The notes: a model not told the origin generated them from the sequence alone. DNA of 15,387 nt from Proteobacteria bacterium ST_bin11 (GCA_002083615.1 MSXO01000072.1:19400-34786), one strand, 5' to 3'; shown: positions 1-8,831, counted from the first letter of the stretch. Program-made: numbers and translations.

Positions 1-1
1 C

Positions 2-943
2 CCGTTGTGCTCGGACGCCGAACTGTGGTCCGGCAAGCTGATCACTGATATTTGCTGGAGCTGTTTGTTTCCGATTCGTGCGGCCGGGGCGTCGCTGGGT
101 GGTGGCAACGTACCGAGCATCGCGACTGATGAGAAGTTCTGTTTCTGTACCGATAGCATGAACATTCCGGAATTAGGCATGACCATGGGTCTATGGAATC
201 CTGCTCGATTGATCGAGATCGTCCGCAATCCCTGGTGTTCGCCTGCGCTGGGCGGGCATAAATTCAGTGCCTCGAACGTGCGTCTGATTGCCACCACTGG
301 CAAGGCGGACTTCGATGCCAGCGAAATGTCGTTCTTCAATTATCACTATTTTGCTTTTCCGCTGACTATCCTGCTGGACCTGTTCTGGGATGGCCGTTGC
401 AACAGTGATGGCTATGGGGACTTTGATTTGCTGTATGTCTCGGAACTCGATCCCACCTGGAACAGCGACTTGCTGGCGTTCTTCACCAGTCCGGAAACGG
501 CCCTGTTTGCCAATCCGGTGGCCATTTCCGCATGTGTTGCCGATGCCGTAGCGGCGGCTACCGGTAATCCTTTGGACGCATTGTTCTGGTGTGCCGGTGC
601 TTGGGGGCATATGTATCCCTTATCCGGGATTTCGCCGACCAGTTACGGTACCGATCCGCGCATCACCAGTTTGTTGGCCACGCGGGCGACGGCAGCTTTA
701 CATCGACGCGGGTTGGCCTGGAAAACTTCAGGTAACGATGCCTTATGTGGCGGCTACATCTATCCCTTCATTCCCAAATCGCAATACCGGCTATCGATGT
801 TTTATCCGGTCGCGGAAACCGAATCCAATCACGCCATTGGCGAGACTACCTTCAAGTGGGGTGCGGGGCGGACTTATCCGGGGCCGGGGGAAGATCACAT
901 ATATATCCAATTTCGTTGGCAAGACTGCTGCGTGGGTTTATGA
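2..943 (+). CDS. traU: TraU, conjugative transfer pilus-assembly protein (5' partial)
   Basis: TraU is a periplasmic, cysteine-rich protein of F-type (MPF_F) conjugation systems that takes part in pilus assembly and DNA transfer. Family hallmarks seen here are the segment TDICWSCLFPI near the start, a WNPARLIEIVRNPWC block, FWDGRC, a DGYGDFDLLYVSELDP stretch, FTSPETALFANP followed by ACVADA, and a C-terminal FRWQDCC. The reading frame is open from base 2. The first start-like codon is a TTG at base 5, but the protein there already aligns with the mature part of TraU, so the true start and signal peptide lie outside the window; about 20-30 residues are missing if the family length of roughly 330 holds. 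The stop at 941-943 is 4 bases before the traN start, so the two genes are surely co-transcribed. Family assignment is from recognised motifs. Confidence 0.93.
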   Translation, partial: PLCSDAELWSGKLITDICWSCLFPIRAAGASLGGGNVPSIATDEKFCFCTDSMNIPELGMTMGLWNPARLIEIVRNPWCSPALGGHKFSASNVRLIATTGKADFDASEMSFFNYHYFAFPLTILLDLFWDGRCNSDGYGDFDLLYVSELDPTWNSDLLAFFTSPETALFANPVAISACVADAVAAATGNPLDALFWCAGAWGHMYPLSGISPTSYGTDPRITSLLATRATAALHRRGLAWKTSGNDALCGGYIYPFIPKSQYRLSMFYPVAETESNHAIGETTFKWGAGRTYPGPGEDHIYIQFRWQDCCVGL

Positions 944-947
944 GGCG

Positions 948-3722
948 ATGAAACAATTCTTTGATCCCCAAGCAATCGCCACACAAAGCCTGTCTGCGGT
1001 GCTGTGCGTAACCATGGCCTGGACACCGTATGGTGTTTCCTGGGCGGATGCGATTCAGGAAGCCGGGCGAGAGGGTCAACAACTGGGCCAGCAAGTCCTC
1101 GGCGGTTTTGCGTTTCCGGTCGATACCGGCAATGGCACGCTGACCTTGAATCCTGGAACGGCTCAGGAGAGCGCCATGTCAATCGGTACGCTGTTTCCGG
1201 ATACCCATAGCACCACGACTACGACCCAAGATTTTGCCGATCTTTATGGCAACAACCCTGGAACGATCGCAGCCGGGTTGGACGCACAGACTGCATTGAA
1301 CAGCGAAACCAGCTTTACCGGCGAAGCATATCGCACTTTGATCGACAATGCTCACCAGTCGCACCCGGACTTGCAAGCCGATCCGATCTGGCAAGCCGGC
1401 GACCAATTGCTTGCCGATTTTACCCCATGGGCACAGTCGTTCTCGGACTGCACGACCACCACGACCCAAACCGACACTCTGCAATCAGTGCGAGTGCCTG
1501 ATTATCAGCTGTGTCTGCGGCAACCGACGGTACCGCAAAGCTGCACCGCTACCCACCAAGTCAATGTACAGCCCTTGATCCGTTTTGTCAGTGAGGATGG
1601 CGGTTTTTCCAGTTGCGGGCCGGGCTGTATGGATTTGTATGTCGGCCGAGTCGGTGATGATTACTGGGAATCGGATTGCGGCTTGTTTACCTGGCAGGTC
1701 AAATACGAAGTCTTGCATCCGGAAGCCATCACCAGCGCCACGCTAGAGTACGTCAAATACGATGACCACACCCGTGTCTATTACGACAATCAGTTGATCT
1801 ATACCGGTGCCAGCGGCTGGTTCGGGGATTGCGAGCTTTATACCAGCTGGAACGAATATCCCAACACCAATGTACTGTATGCCTTCAATAGCAGTGGCAT
1901 CAAAGTGTTTAAGGAAGAAACCCGGGTTTCCGGACGTGGCGAAGGCTATTCGCGGATTCGGCTACGCTATGACCTGTCGAAACTGATTACCCAGGATGAA
2001 TGGAGCTGGAGCGGACCCAATTGCCAAAACTTGGCCAATGCGATTACCGATGGTATTTGCCAGACTGGCAGCCAATTGAGTTGCTCGAACGATCCCGCCA
2101 ATGCCTCGGGCTGTTACGTCGATCCCACGTCGCAAGTGATGGTCTGCGGTTCCGACTTGGCGCAAGCCCCGGTGGCCAATTCGACGGGGATTCGCAATAC
2201 CTGTATGAATATCCATGCGGCTGGGCACTGCGATCTGAATCAGTACGGCCAATGCTGGACCGATACCGCCGGCACACATTGTTTGGAGCCGCCAGCGAAC
2301 GGAATACCCAACACAACCTGCGCGTCGTTGGAAACCCAAGGTTGCTCTTTCATCAAAAGCCAATGTACCAGTGTACTGGCCTCAGGCACTTGCTGGGACA
2401 GCGTCGATACTTACGACTGCGGCCAAACAGTGGGCATTCCCGGCATTCAAAGTAATACCCAGCAGCAATGTGCCGGGCCGATCCGCTGCATGGGCGAAGA
2501 GTGCATTACCGTGAATCGCACACAGAGCCAGGATTTCAGTAAGGCGGTCGCCTTACTCAATAGCGCCCAGCAAATGGCGATGGACTTACATTGTGACTAT
2601 GCCAATGCCGATCTCCAGCAACAGGATCCTACTACCTGCCAGGTATTCCAGGGTAAACCCGCCAGTTGCAAAATGGTCGGCGGCGCCCTCAGTCTGGTGG
2701 ATTGCTGCGAAACGCCCTCGGGTGCGATGGGGCTGGGACGTTACATTGATTTGCTGATCGCCACCAGTCAGATGGACAGCGCGGTGATGGCCATGGATAG
2801 CGCTTCGGCGATTCGAGGCGCATGGGAAACCATGCGCACCCCGTTTACGCTGGCCGGAGATGCCTGGAACAGTTTTCAGGCGGATTTTGCCTCGACGGTG
2901 AATGACTTGGTCGGCACCGACATGCTCAGTACCAGCGATATTGCTTCGCAAGGTTTACTGGATTCACTGAAGAGCGAATTAATGAAGTCGGTAGCGGAAT
3001 GGATAGGCCAGACCTTTGGCGAAGCCGCCGGTAATGCCTTGTTTAGCGCTGGCGGCCAGGCAGCCTTTGATGCTGCGGGCAATCTGACGCCAGCGGCGCA
3101 ATCGGGTGGTGTGCAATTAGGCGGCGGCGCGGCAGTGGCTGGGCAATTACTGAGTACCTTGATGGCGGCTTATACCGCCGTGATGATCATCATCATGATT
3201 ATCCAAATGGTCTATTCCTGTGAGGAACCGGAATACGAACTGGCGGCCAAGAAACAACTGAAAGTCTGCAAGGATCTGGGGACTTTTTGCGAAAGCAAAG
3301 TATTAGGTGTCTGCATGGTCCGTAAGGAAAGTTACTGCTGCTACAACTCGCCACTGGCCAAAATCCTCAACGAACAAATAAAACCGCAGCTGGGCATGGA
3401 TTTCGGTACGCCGGAAAGTCCCAGCTGTACCGGCATCAGAGTTGTGGACCTGGATCGGGTAGATTGGACTCAGGTCAATCTGGATGAATGGTTGGCAATT
3501 CTGGCGCAGACCGGACATTTGCCGTCCGCCGCCAATGCCGCGTCCATGCTCAATCTGGATCAACTCACCGGTACCGGCAGCCGACTCAATCCGCAGAAAT
3601 ACGGTGCTGTCTCCAGCGGCCGACAGGACACCTTAACCCGCACTCAAGGCCGAATGACCGATCTGGATGTACCTACGGTCAAACGGCAGTCGGAACTGGA
3701 GGGCTGGGGAATGGGACCATAG
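948..3722 (+). CDS. traN: TraN, mating-pair stabilisation outer-membrane protein
   Basis: TraN is the large cysteine-rich protein that stabilises donor-recipient contacts in F-type conjugation. The reading frame is open much further upstream, but that part overlaps traU in another frame. ATG 948 is the only nearby start, lies 4 bases after the traU stop, and opens a plausible export signal ending near YGVSWADA (about residue 33). The product is 924 residues, closer to the long TraN of SXT/IncA-C-type elements than to F TraN (about 600). Many cysteine pairs occur in the middle third. Near residues 735-757 there is a hydrophobic segment (AVMIIIMIIQMVY), followed by the conserved TraN C-terminal block: KVCKDLGTFC, SYCCYNSPLAKIL, and QLGMDFG...P.C.G. 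A GAGG lies only 2 bases before the ATG, so initiation probably relies on coupling to traU. It is convergent with the nuclease gene, with 24 bases between the stops. Confidence 0.92.
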   Translation: MKQFFDPQAIATQSLSAVLCVTMAWTPYGVSWADAIQEAGREGQQLGQQVLGGFAFPVDTGNGTLTLNPGTAQESAMSIGTLFPDTHSTTTTTQDFADLYGNNPGTIAAGLDAQTALNSETSFTGEAYRTLIDNAHQSHPDLQADPIWQAGDQLLADFTPWAQSFSDCTTTTTQTDTLQSVRVPDYQLCLRQPTVPQSCTATHQVNVQPLIRFVSEDGGFSSCGPGCMDLYVGRVGDDYWESDCGLFTWQVKYEVLHPEAITSATLEYVKYDDHTRVYYDNQLIYTGASGWFGDCELYTSWNEYPNTNVLYAFNSSGIKVFKEETRVSGRGEGYSRIRLRYDLSKLITQDEWSWSGPNCQNLANAITDGICQTGSQLSCSNDPANASGCYVDPTSQVMVCGSDLAQAPVANSTGIRNTCMNIHAAGHCDLNQYGQCWTDTAGTHCLEPPANGIPNTTCASLETQGCSFIKSQCTSVLASGTCWDSVDTYDCGQTVGIPGIQSNTQQQCAGPIRCMGEECITVNRTQSQDFSKAVALLNSAQQMAMDLHCDYANADLQQQDPTTCQVFQGKPASCKMVGGALSLVDCCETPSGAMGLGRYIDLLIATSQMDSAVMAMDSASAIRGAWETMRTPFTLAGDAWNSFQADFASTVNDLVGTDMLSTSDIASQGLLDSLKSELMKSVAEWIGQTFGEAAGNALFSAGGQAAFDAAGNLTPAAQSGGVQLGGGAAVAGQLLSTLMAAYTAVMIIIMIIQMVYSCEEPEYELAAKKQLKVCKDLGTFCESKVLGVCMVRKESYCCYNSPLAKILNEQIKPQLGMDFGTPESPSCTGIRVVDLDRVDWTQVNLDEWLAILAQTGHLPSAANAASMLNLDQLTGTGSRLNPQKYGAVSSGRQDTLTRTQGRMTDLDVPTVKRQSELEGWGMGP

Positions 3723-3746
3723 CCACAAAGCTTCATATTGGGTATT

Positions 3747-6104
3747 TCAAGTTTCGAGGACATCCCAAATAGTCCCAGCTTCGATGATTGTCGCAAACTG
3801 TCCTGCATTAAATCCATCAGGATAGAGATTATCTTCGTCAATCTGTTCAAAAACTGAGGATAGTGCATCTCCACAAATCTTTGCAAAGTCACCTTTTATG
3901 ACAGTGCTAGAACCATGTTTAGTTTTTTCGGTATCGATAGCTTGGTGCAAATCCCGCAATAAATGACGTTCATTTCTAAGCGCAATGATAACTTCCTGAA
4001 GCGAGACTTTTAAAAATCCCTCGAAATATTCATGATCATGCTCTATTGAAGTATCGATAATCCAGAAATGTGTTTGGATCTGACTGGAATCTCGCCCAAG
4101 TACCAGCGCTGACAATGTCGGATCAGTCGTTAACTCCTTGGTCACCCATGCACTTTTACGTTTTAATTGAAGAGCCGCTTTACGGAGAGTATTCGTTCTA
4201 TGCAGCCAGGCATCGTGATGTGTCTTGCGAATGTAGCCAGACTTTATTTCAAAAACAAATAAATGATCATCACGTAAGCAAATTAAATCGATTTCGCCGA
4301 CTTCTTCACTGGAGTCACGTGGTGGGTTAAGGTTTCCAACCACTTTAAAACCAAATTCTGTAAATGTTTCTGCCAGCCTTTTCTCGATGCGATTGGTTTC
4401 CAGATTCAGTTCCTCTCGATTTCGTCCCAATCGCCGTAAGTTATTAACAGCGGCAGTTACATTATTTTGAAACGCAAACATCCAAGGAAGCTGGAACAGA
4501 TAATTGCCAATCTTCAAAATTGGCCTTTCATGTAATTCGGGTTTCAGGGCATGTTCATGCTCACGTAATTGCCGTGATAATTCTTTAATATCGTTTGACC
4601 AAAAGTCGAGAATGGCTTCGGTTATTTGCTTGTTGCCCTTTGGATATTCCTCGCTCACAGTCCAGTTACAAATTCTGGCAATCTTTGCTTTACGCTCTGC
4701 AAAGGTAATTGGAAATCTAATTTCGCCTTCAACCTGCCCTGCAAAGGAAAATACAGTCAATGCAGTCAACCAGTCCCCTGCCCTTTCGTATTCTCGGCAG
4801 TAGGGAAGAATATAATCGTATTTATAAAATGCGTGCATCAATTCAATTGTCAACAGTGTCAGCAATAAATCGACTTTGAGACCACTCTTGGTTGTGAAGT
4901 CATCAACAAAACCATAAATTTCAGTTAGTTCAAGTTTGGTTCGAATAGCTGAAATAAATGCAAACCGATTGTTTTGTTCGTTTTCTGGTCTACCGAAACG
5001 TTCAAAACAAAAACCTAATCTAAAAAATTCATCAATAGCACGGAATTGCCAATACTGAGATAATCGCTCAAGCTTCTTACCGTTCCGCCCCCATTCATAC
5101 CCTTCCTGATTTACCCTTGGATATAAAATCAGCCTTTCATTTTCAAAGCGAATGTCGTAATCATCATCGAAACAAAAATTCTCGATGGTTTTACCTACAG
5201 ATTTATTAAATTGCAGATAGGCGTCAATGAGGCGTTCAAATGTCTCTAGATAGAACAGACATTTTTCGGCTACCCTAGCCGTGGAATGAGATGGAAACAG
5301 TAACGAAGCCATATGTTTTCGAAGCGATTCGCCGATGATTCGCTCCGATATAAAAAAATCATTTTGTCCACTGGCTTTTAGCTTTGAAACGAGTATTTGA
5401 TTGAGGGCATCAGACATTTCCTGAAAGGCATCCCGACTAGCCTCGGCATGATCCTTTTCAAATTGATGAGGTCTCAATTCATGTTGTCCCTGGTTGTAAA
5501 CAATATGTTTAAATGCGAACAAGCTTGCATAGACCAGTGTTTCTAAGGGCGTTAAGCGTTTCAAGTCGGCTTCAATCAACTTTATCGCGTCCTTAAATCT
5601 GCCGTTTTCTTCTTCGAGAATTTCGCACGCTTTAATAAAATCAGATAGGTACACTGCTTCGAGAATTTCGCACGCTTTAATAAAATCAGATAGGTACACT
5701 GCGTCGCCCAGATCAAGCGCATCGATTTCCTGCCAACGCAATGACTTTGGTGACAAAAACACCTGAGAATAGCGAATAGCTCGCCGGAGTGTTACGGGTG
5801 CCGTGACAACTAAGTGTTGCAACCAATTAGGTCTGGTTACTTTGTTTTGCTGAAGATAACGAGCCAAAGCCAGGGCGAAGGCTTCCTCTGCAAAAATATC
5901 CTCCGAAGCTTCATCCCAAAAAGCGGCCGTCCAAAAATCATGATCTCGATCAGCTGCGCTCAAATTTCGCTTACCGGCTTTGGCCGGTTTTCCATCCAGG
6001 TATCGGTGAGTCAATTTGATAATCGCGTCAGTCGCGGACTCACTAGTTTCGGTTAAGCGTAGAAAACGCTCTTGATAAAGGTTGGGGACGGGCTCTGTCA
6101 TCAT
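3747..6104 (-). CDS. Uncharacterised protein with C-terminal PD-(D/E)XK (NERD/Mrr-like) nuclease domain
   Basis: I do not recognise the family of this 785-residue protein. The first ~560 residues are mostly helical-looking and lack a motif I can name. A nuclease core follows: an acidic residue in the helix ETNRIEKRLAETF (~570-582), then GEIDLI with D606, then FVFEIKSG with E619 and K621, then a Lys/Gln-rich helix AALQLKRKSAWV. This is the D-(D/E)xK arrangement of PD-(D/E)XK nucleases, closest in look to NERD or Mrr-type restriction domains. Residues 135-149 and 150-164 are an exact repeat, AVYLSDFIKACEILE, from a 45-base tandem duplication. The gene starts 20 bases after the Toprim gene stop, so it is probably the last gene of the operon; two ATG codons lie in tandem (6104 and 6101) with only a weak ribosome-binding site. 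Base composition is clearly more AT-rich than the upstream genes, suggesting separate acquisition. Nuclease call is firm; a defence role is inferred. Confidence 0.8.
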   Translation of the reverse strand: MMTEPVPNLYQERFLRLTETSESATDAIIKLTHRYLDGKPAKAGKRNLSAADRDHDFWTAAFWDEASEDIFAEEAFALALARYLQQNKVTRPNWLQHLVVTAPVTLRRAIRYSQVFLSPKSLRWQEIDALDLGDAVYLSDFIKACEILEAVYLSDFIKACEILEEENGRFKDAIKLIEADLKRLTPLETLVYASLFAFKHIVYNQGQHELRPHQFEKDHAEASRDAFQEMSDALNQILVSKLKASGQNDFFISERIIGESLRKHMASLLFPSHSTARVAEKCLFYLETFERLIDAYLQFNKSVGKTIENFCFDDDYDIRFENERLILYPRVNQEGYEWGRNGKKLERLSQYWQFRAIDEFFRLGFCFERFGRPENEQNNRFAFISAIRTKLELTEIYGFVDDFTTKSGLKVDLLLTLLTIELMHAFYKYDYILPYCREYERAGDWLTALTVFSFAGQVEGEIRFPITFAERKAKIARICNWTVSEEYPKGNKQITEAILDFWSNDIKELSRQLREHEHALKPELHERPILKIGNYLFQLPWMFAFQNNVTAAVNNLRRLGRNREELNLETNRIEKRLAETFTEFGFKVVGNLNPPRDSSEEVGEIDLICLRDDHLFVFEIKSGYIRKTHHDAWLHRTNTLRKAALQLKRKSAWVTKELTTDPTLSALVLGRDSSQIQTHFWIIDTSIEHDHEYFEGFLKVSLQEVIIALRNERHLLRDLHQAIDTEKTKHGSSTVIKGDFAKICGDALSSVFEQIDEDNLYPDGFNAGQFATIIEAGTIWDVLET
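5612..5702. repeat. Perfect 45-bp tandem duplication inside the nuclease gene
   Basis: Bases 5613-5657 and 5658-5702 are identical. The unit is 45 bases, a multiple of three, so the reading frame is kept and 15 residues are doubled. The match ends abruptly on both sides (5611 versus 5656 and 5703 versus 5658 differ), which points to a recent slippage or unequal recombination event rather than an old structural repeat. Confidence 0.97.
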
Positions 6105-6124
6105 CAGGTTATTACTGATCTGAA

Positions 6125-6991
6125 TTAGGCAGGGTGCATTTTTAGCGACGTGTTATCGACCAGCCAATGCTCCTGAACGATGCCTGCCTGATGCAATTTC
6201 ATCAGCTGCCAACACGCTTGGATGATGGGATAGCGGGTATCGGATAAAGCCATACGGCAACCAGCGAGTTGTTTTTCATAGATTTTATGATTGGCTTTGC
6301 CGGAGTTTTTAAAATAAAACTCCAATGCTGCCAAGCCTGGCCCAATCAGTCCGGCAAAGTTTGGAAAAGACTGCGCGATGCTCAGACCTTTCGGATCCAT
6401 GTCGCCCATTACCCAGACTGGCAAGGGGTATTTCTCGATCAGACTCAATACCGTGCCGGCCTGATACACCTGATCGCCCCGAAACACCACTAACGGTTCG
6501 GTCGACGCTGCCAATTCATCCAGCTTCATCGCACTCAACTGATCGAAACACCGGTAATTTTCAACGACCCAGATGCTTTGATGTTCAATGCTGGTAATGT
6601 TGTCTAGGGCTATATCACAATGACTGTGGTCCGGCAGTCGATAGTGTTCACCGTTTAACTTGAGCATCCTGCCCGGTACGGGTTTCATGGCTAATCGGCT
6701 TTTCTTCACCGATTGCCCCGCTAGTTTTTCATCGATGGCAAGCGTTAAAACCTGCTCGCGCTGCATGGTGGAAAATTCACCCATTCCGACTTGCTGCAGA
6801 TCAATACCGGTAATTTTATTAACCAACTCACGCAATTCCTGTTTATCTGCGCTGGTCAGATGCAGCTTTTTGGCTTGGGTGAGGCCAATATTGTATTCGC
6901 GGTGAATGGCCTGCCAGGATTGATTGAGCGGAAAAATCTCTTGCTCGCAAGAAATTGCGCGGGCAATCACGGTCAGCTGGGTTTTATTCAT
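6125..6991 (-). CDS. Toprim-domain nuclease subunit, JetD/MksG-like (Wadjet-type system)
   Basis: In Wadjet (JetABCD, also MksBEFG) systems JetD is the topoisomerase VI-A/Spo11-like Toprim subunit that cuts circular DNA after loop extrusion by the SMC complex. The Toprim signature is seen directly: a strand plus glutamate IWVVEN (E144), a middle strand LVVFRGD (~168-173), and VWVMGDMDPKG with D197 and D199. A late QEHWL motif (~273-277) resembles the C-terminal LEQE-type motif of the JetD family. At 288 residues it is shorter than the ~350-400 residue classical JetD as I recall it; the first ~110 residues do not look like the usual N-terminal arm. ATG 6991 overlaps the stop of the kleisin-like gene by 4 bases (ATGA), with GGGTGA just upstream, so translation is coupled. 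The Toprim call is strong; naming it JetD depends on the neighbouring SMC, MukE-like and MukF-like genes. Confidence 0.8.
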   Translation of the reverse strand: MNKTQLTVIARAISCEQEIFPLNQSWQAIHREYNIGLTQAKKLHLTSADKQELRELVNKITGIDLQQVGMGEFSTMQREQVLTLAIDEKLAGQSVKKSRLAMKPVPGRMLKLNGEHYRLPDHSHCDIALDNITSIEHQSIWVVENYRCFDQLSAMKLDELAASTEPLVVFRGDQVYQAGTVLSLIEKYPLPVWVMGDMDPKGLSIAQSFPNFAGLIGPGLAALEFYFKNSGKANHKIYEKQLAGCRMALSDTRYPIIQACWQLMKLHQAGIVQEHWLVDNTSLKMHPA

Positions 6992-8211
6992 TGTTCACCC
7001 GTTTGGCAGCACAATATGATGTCACAAATCTTCTTATTGCCGGTTAAGCCGCTACCCTGACTTGCCTCCTTCCATTCGATTTGCAACGCTTTATGCTGCT
7101 GTTTCAAGCATTCATTCATCACACACGCTAACCAGATGGTGGGTTCGATATCGGTAGCAAACACTTGTTGAAATGCCAGCGCCGATAAGGGTCGACCGGC
7201 TTGCTGCCTGACTTTGGCCATATAGGCCGCCAGTTGCTGCCGGTATCTAGGAACCTCTAAGGTCTGTTTTTCTGTTGGCGTGAGGTTAATCGAATTCAAA
7301 GGCCTTTGCTTTTGTTTGGCTAACAAGGCGTCGCTATCGATACGGATCTTCTGGGCAATCTCGACCAGTTCCTGCTCCACGGCATGATCCAAGGGATCGG
7401 CATGTGCGGATAGTGCTAAAGGCTGGATACGATTCCAGTGTTCCGGAATCTGATCGTGCTCGCTCCAGTCCAGCGGCTGGTAATCGGGGTTTTGCCGTAG
7501 ATAAAACGCAAAGCCCTGCACCAGTTGCGCTCTTACTTCGATTTGACGTAGTTCGAACAGAAAGATTTTGAGTTTATCGAGAATGTCTTGCAGTCGCTGT
7601 TGGTACTTCGGCAAGAGCCTGAGTAATTGCCGTTCCAGCAGTTGATGTAACTCCGGCTGCTCTTCGACATATTCCAGTAAAAATTCAGGCTGCAAGGCGC
7701 TGATGGCATTGACCAGTTTTTCTAGGCGGGCAATGTAAAAGCTGTTTTGCTTTTGCTTCTCAGCCAAGGTACGAACATTCGCAAAACGGCTGTTGACCAG
7801 CATTAACAAGTAACTGGTGTTCTCCTCCAGATTGTCGGCCAAATCGAATACCAGCCGTTGGATTTCCAGCAGGTAATGGTCGACATCATCCAGCCTATTT
7901 TCCCGCCAGGCATCCTGATACAAACCAATTTGCTGCTCCAGGGTGTCTATCCAGCTCGACAGATCGGTATCTAGCCGGCGGATCCGGTCGCTACTCAAGG
8001 CACTATCGAGGAACTGGCTCAAGCGGCCGGCGATACGAAAGCCATCGTCGCCATGATCGACCAGTACTTTGAATTGCTTGAGTTGATTGAGGGTGCGTTG
8101 GTTTTGGCTATCTGAATAGATAGTACCGTTGAAATAGGCTTTGGCGATTAAGTCGCTATGATTAGCCAGTGCCTTGAACAGCCGTTCCAGGCTTTGTTCG
8201 GCCTGACTCAA
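6988..8211 (-). CDS. MukF/kleisin-like subunit, JetA/MksF-like
   Basis: This 407-residue, strongly helical protein is likely the kleisin (MukF/JetA-like) subunit that bridges the two SMC heads. Its N-terminus (ALANHSDLIAKAYFNGTIY ... QLKQFKVLVDHGDDGFRIA) reads like a winged-helix domain with a strand at VLVD-GFRIA. Long amphipathic helices follow to ~residue 240, and a smaller globular part ends the protein. No catalytic motif is visible, as expected for a kleisin. The start is unusual: no ATG or GTG lies near, and TTG 8211 overlaps the stop of the MukE-like gene (TTGA). A strong AGGAG at 8220-8224 (minus strand), 8 bases before the TTG, decides this start. Identity rests mainly on position between the MukE-like and Toprim genes in an SMC operon and on fold-like features; sequence similarity to known MukF is not obvious by eye. 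Confidence 0.68.
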   Translation of the reverse strand: MSQAEQSLERLFKALANHSDLIAKAYFNGTIYSDSQNQRTLNQLKQFKVLVDHGDDGFRIAGRLSQFLDSALSSDRIRRLDTDLSSWIDTLEQQIGLYQDAWRENRLDDVDHYLLEIQRLVFDLADNLEENTSYLLMLVNSRFANVRTLAEKQKQNSFYIARLEKLVNAISALQPEFLLEYVEEQPELHQLLERQLLRLLPKYQQRLQDILDKLKIFLFELRQIEVRAQLVQGFAFYLRQNPDYQPLDWSEHDQIPEHWNRIQPLALSAHADPLDHAVEQELVEIAQKIRIDSDALLAKQKQRPLNSINLTPTEKQTLEVPRYRQQLAAYMAKVRQQAGRPLSALAFQQVFATDIEPTIWLACVMNECLKQQHKALQIEWKEASQGSGLTGNKKICDIILCCQTGEQ

Positions 8212-8831
8212 AACAGGCTCTCCTGGGCCACGTCATCTTCGTCCTGGGCAATTGGCAATTGCTCATGCTCTTTGATGAATTGCAGCGCTTGATAGAAATA
8301 ATCCAGCTTGCCGGTCACCTGATAGATCAGCGTATCGCGGTTGGACAGATGCAAATAGCCCCATTGATCCAACGTCTTCAGCAGTTTTTCCAGACGGCTT
8401 TTCACGGCATCGTCAGTACAAACAAAATCTTTGAAGCGGCTGAAGGTTTGCAAGCGATCCGCCAAAGCCTGATTACTCTCGATGACCTGTAATAATGCCC
8501 CAAAACTCAGTGTATCGCCGGGCGACAAAGCCGTATCGCGATGCAAACAGGCCATCATCATCTCCAGCCATTCCACGACCGGCTGCAATTCCACCCGAAA
8601 TTGTTGAAAGATCCGTTGAATATCGCGACGGGCGCCGGCGTCGATTTGCCGATAGGCGGCATAATACGCTAGACCGTTCTGAGTCTTGCTCAGACGGTAT
8701 TGCAATCGGCTCAAGAATTCGTCGACTTGTTGTGCGTTTTCAGTCAGCTGTAAAAAACGAAAGCCGGTTTCGTCGCTGATTTCGCAAATGAACTCGCCTT
8801 GCAGCAAGCGCTTTAGTATCACATCAAACAT
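8208..8831 (-). CDS. MukE/MksE-like condensin subunit, JetB-like
   Basis: This 207-residue protein is probably the MukE/JetB-type subunit, a small tandem winged-helix protein that binds the kleisin and DNA in MukBEF, MksBEF and Wadjet complexes. Features that fit are the length (~200-230 in the family), the opening LLQGEFICEISDETGFRFL, a short helix plus strand pattern, and a second winged-helix-like segment near the C-terminus (LEKLLKTLDQWGYLHLSNRDTLIY, hydrophobic wing strand), followed by an acidic tail (QDEDDVAQE). ATG 8831 overlaps the end of the SMC gene by 8 bases and its own stop overlaps the next gene by 4, so it is locked in a translationally coupled array. No clear Shine-Dalgarno stands before it, consistent with coupling. 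Family placement is by recognition and context, not alignment. Confidence 0.72.
   Translation of the reverse strand: MFDVILKRLLQGEFICEISDETGFRFLQLTENAQQVDEFLSRLQYRLSKTQNGLAYYAAYRQIDAGARRDIQRIFQQFRVELQPVVEWLEMMMACLHRDTALSPGDTLSFGALLQVIESNQALADRLQTFSRFKDFVCTDDAVKSRLEKLLKTLDQWGYLHLSNRDTLIYQVTGKLDYFYQALQFIKEHEQLPIAQDEDDVAQESLF

Noticed and set aside
591..947. N-terminal extension of TraN from the long open frame
   Set aside because: It overlaps traU entirely, has no TraN-like content, and ATG 948 opens a signal-peptide-like segment right after the traU stop.
3738..3768. Terminator between the convergent traN and nuclease genes
   Set aside because: TTGGG (3738-3742) and CCCAA (3764-3768) give only a 5-base stem with a long loop and no T-run, and most of it lies in the nuclease coding region.
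5612..5702. CRISPR-like or minisatellite array
   Set aside because: Only two copies, no spacer between them, and they lie in frame within a coding region.
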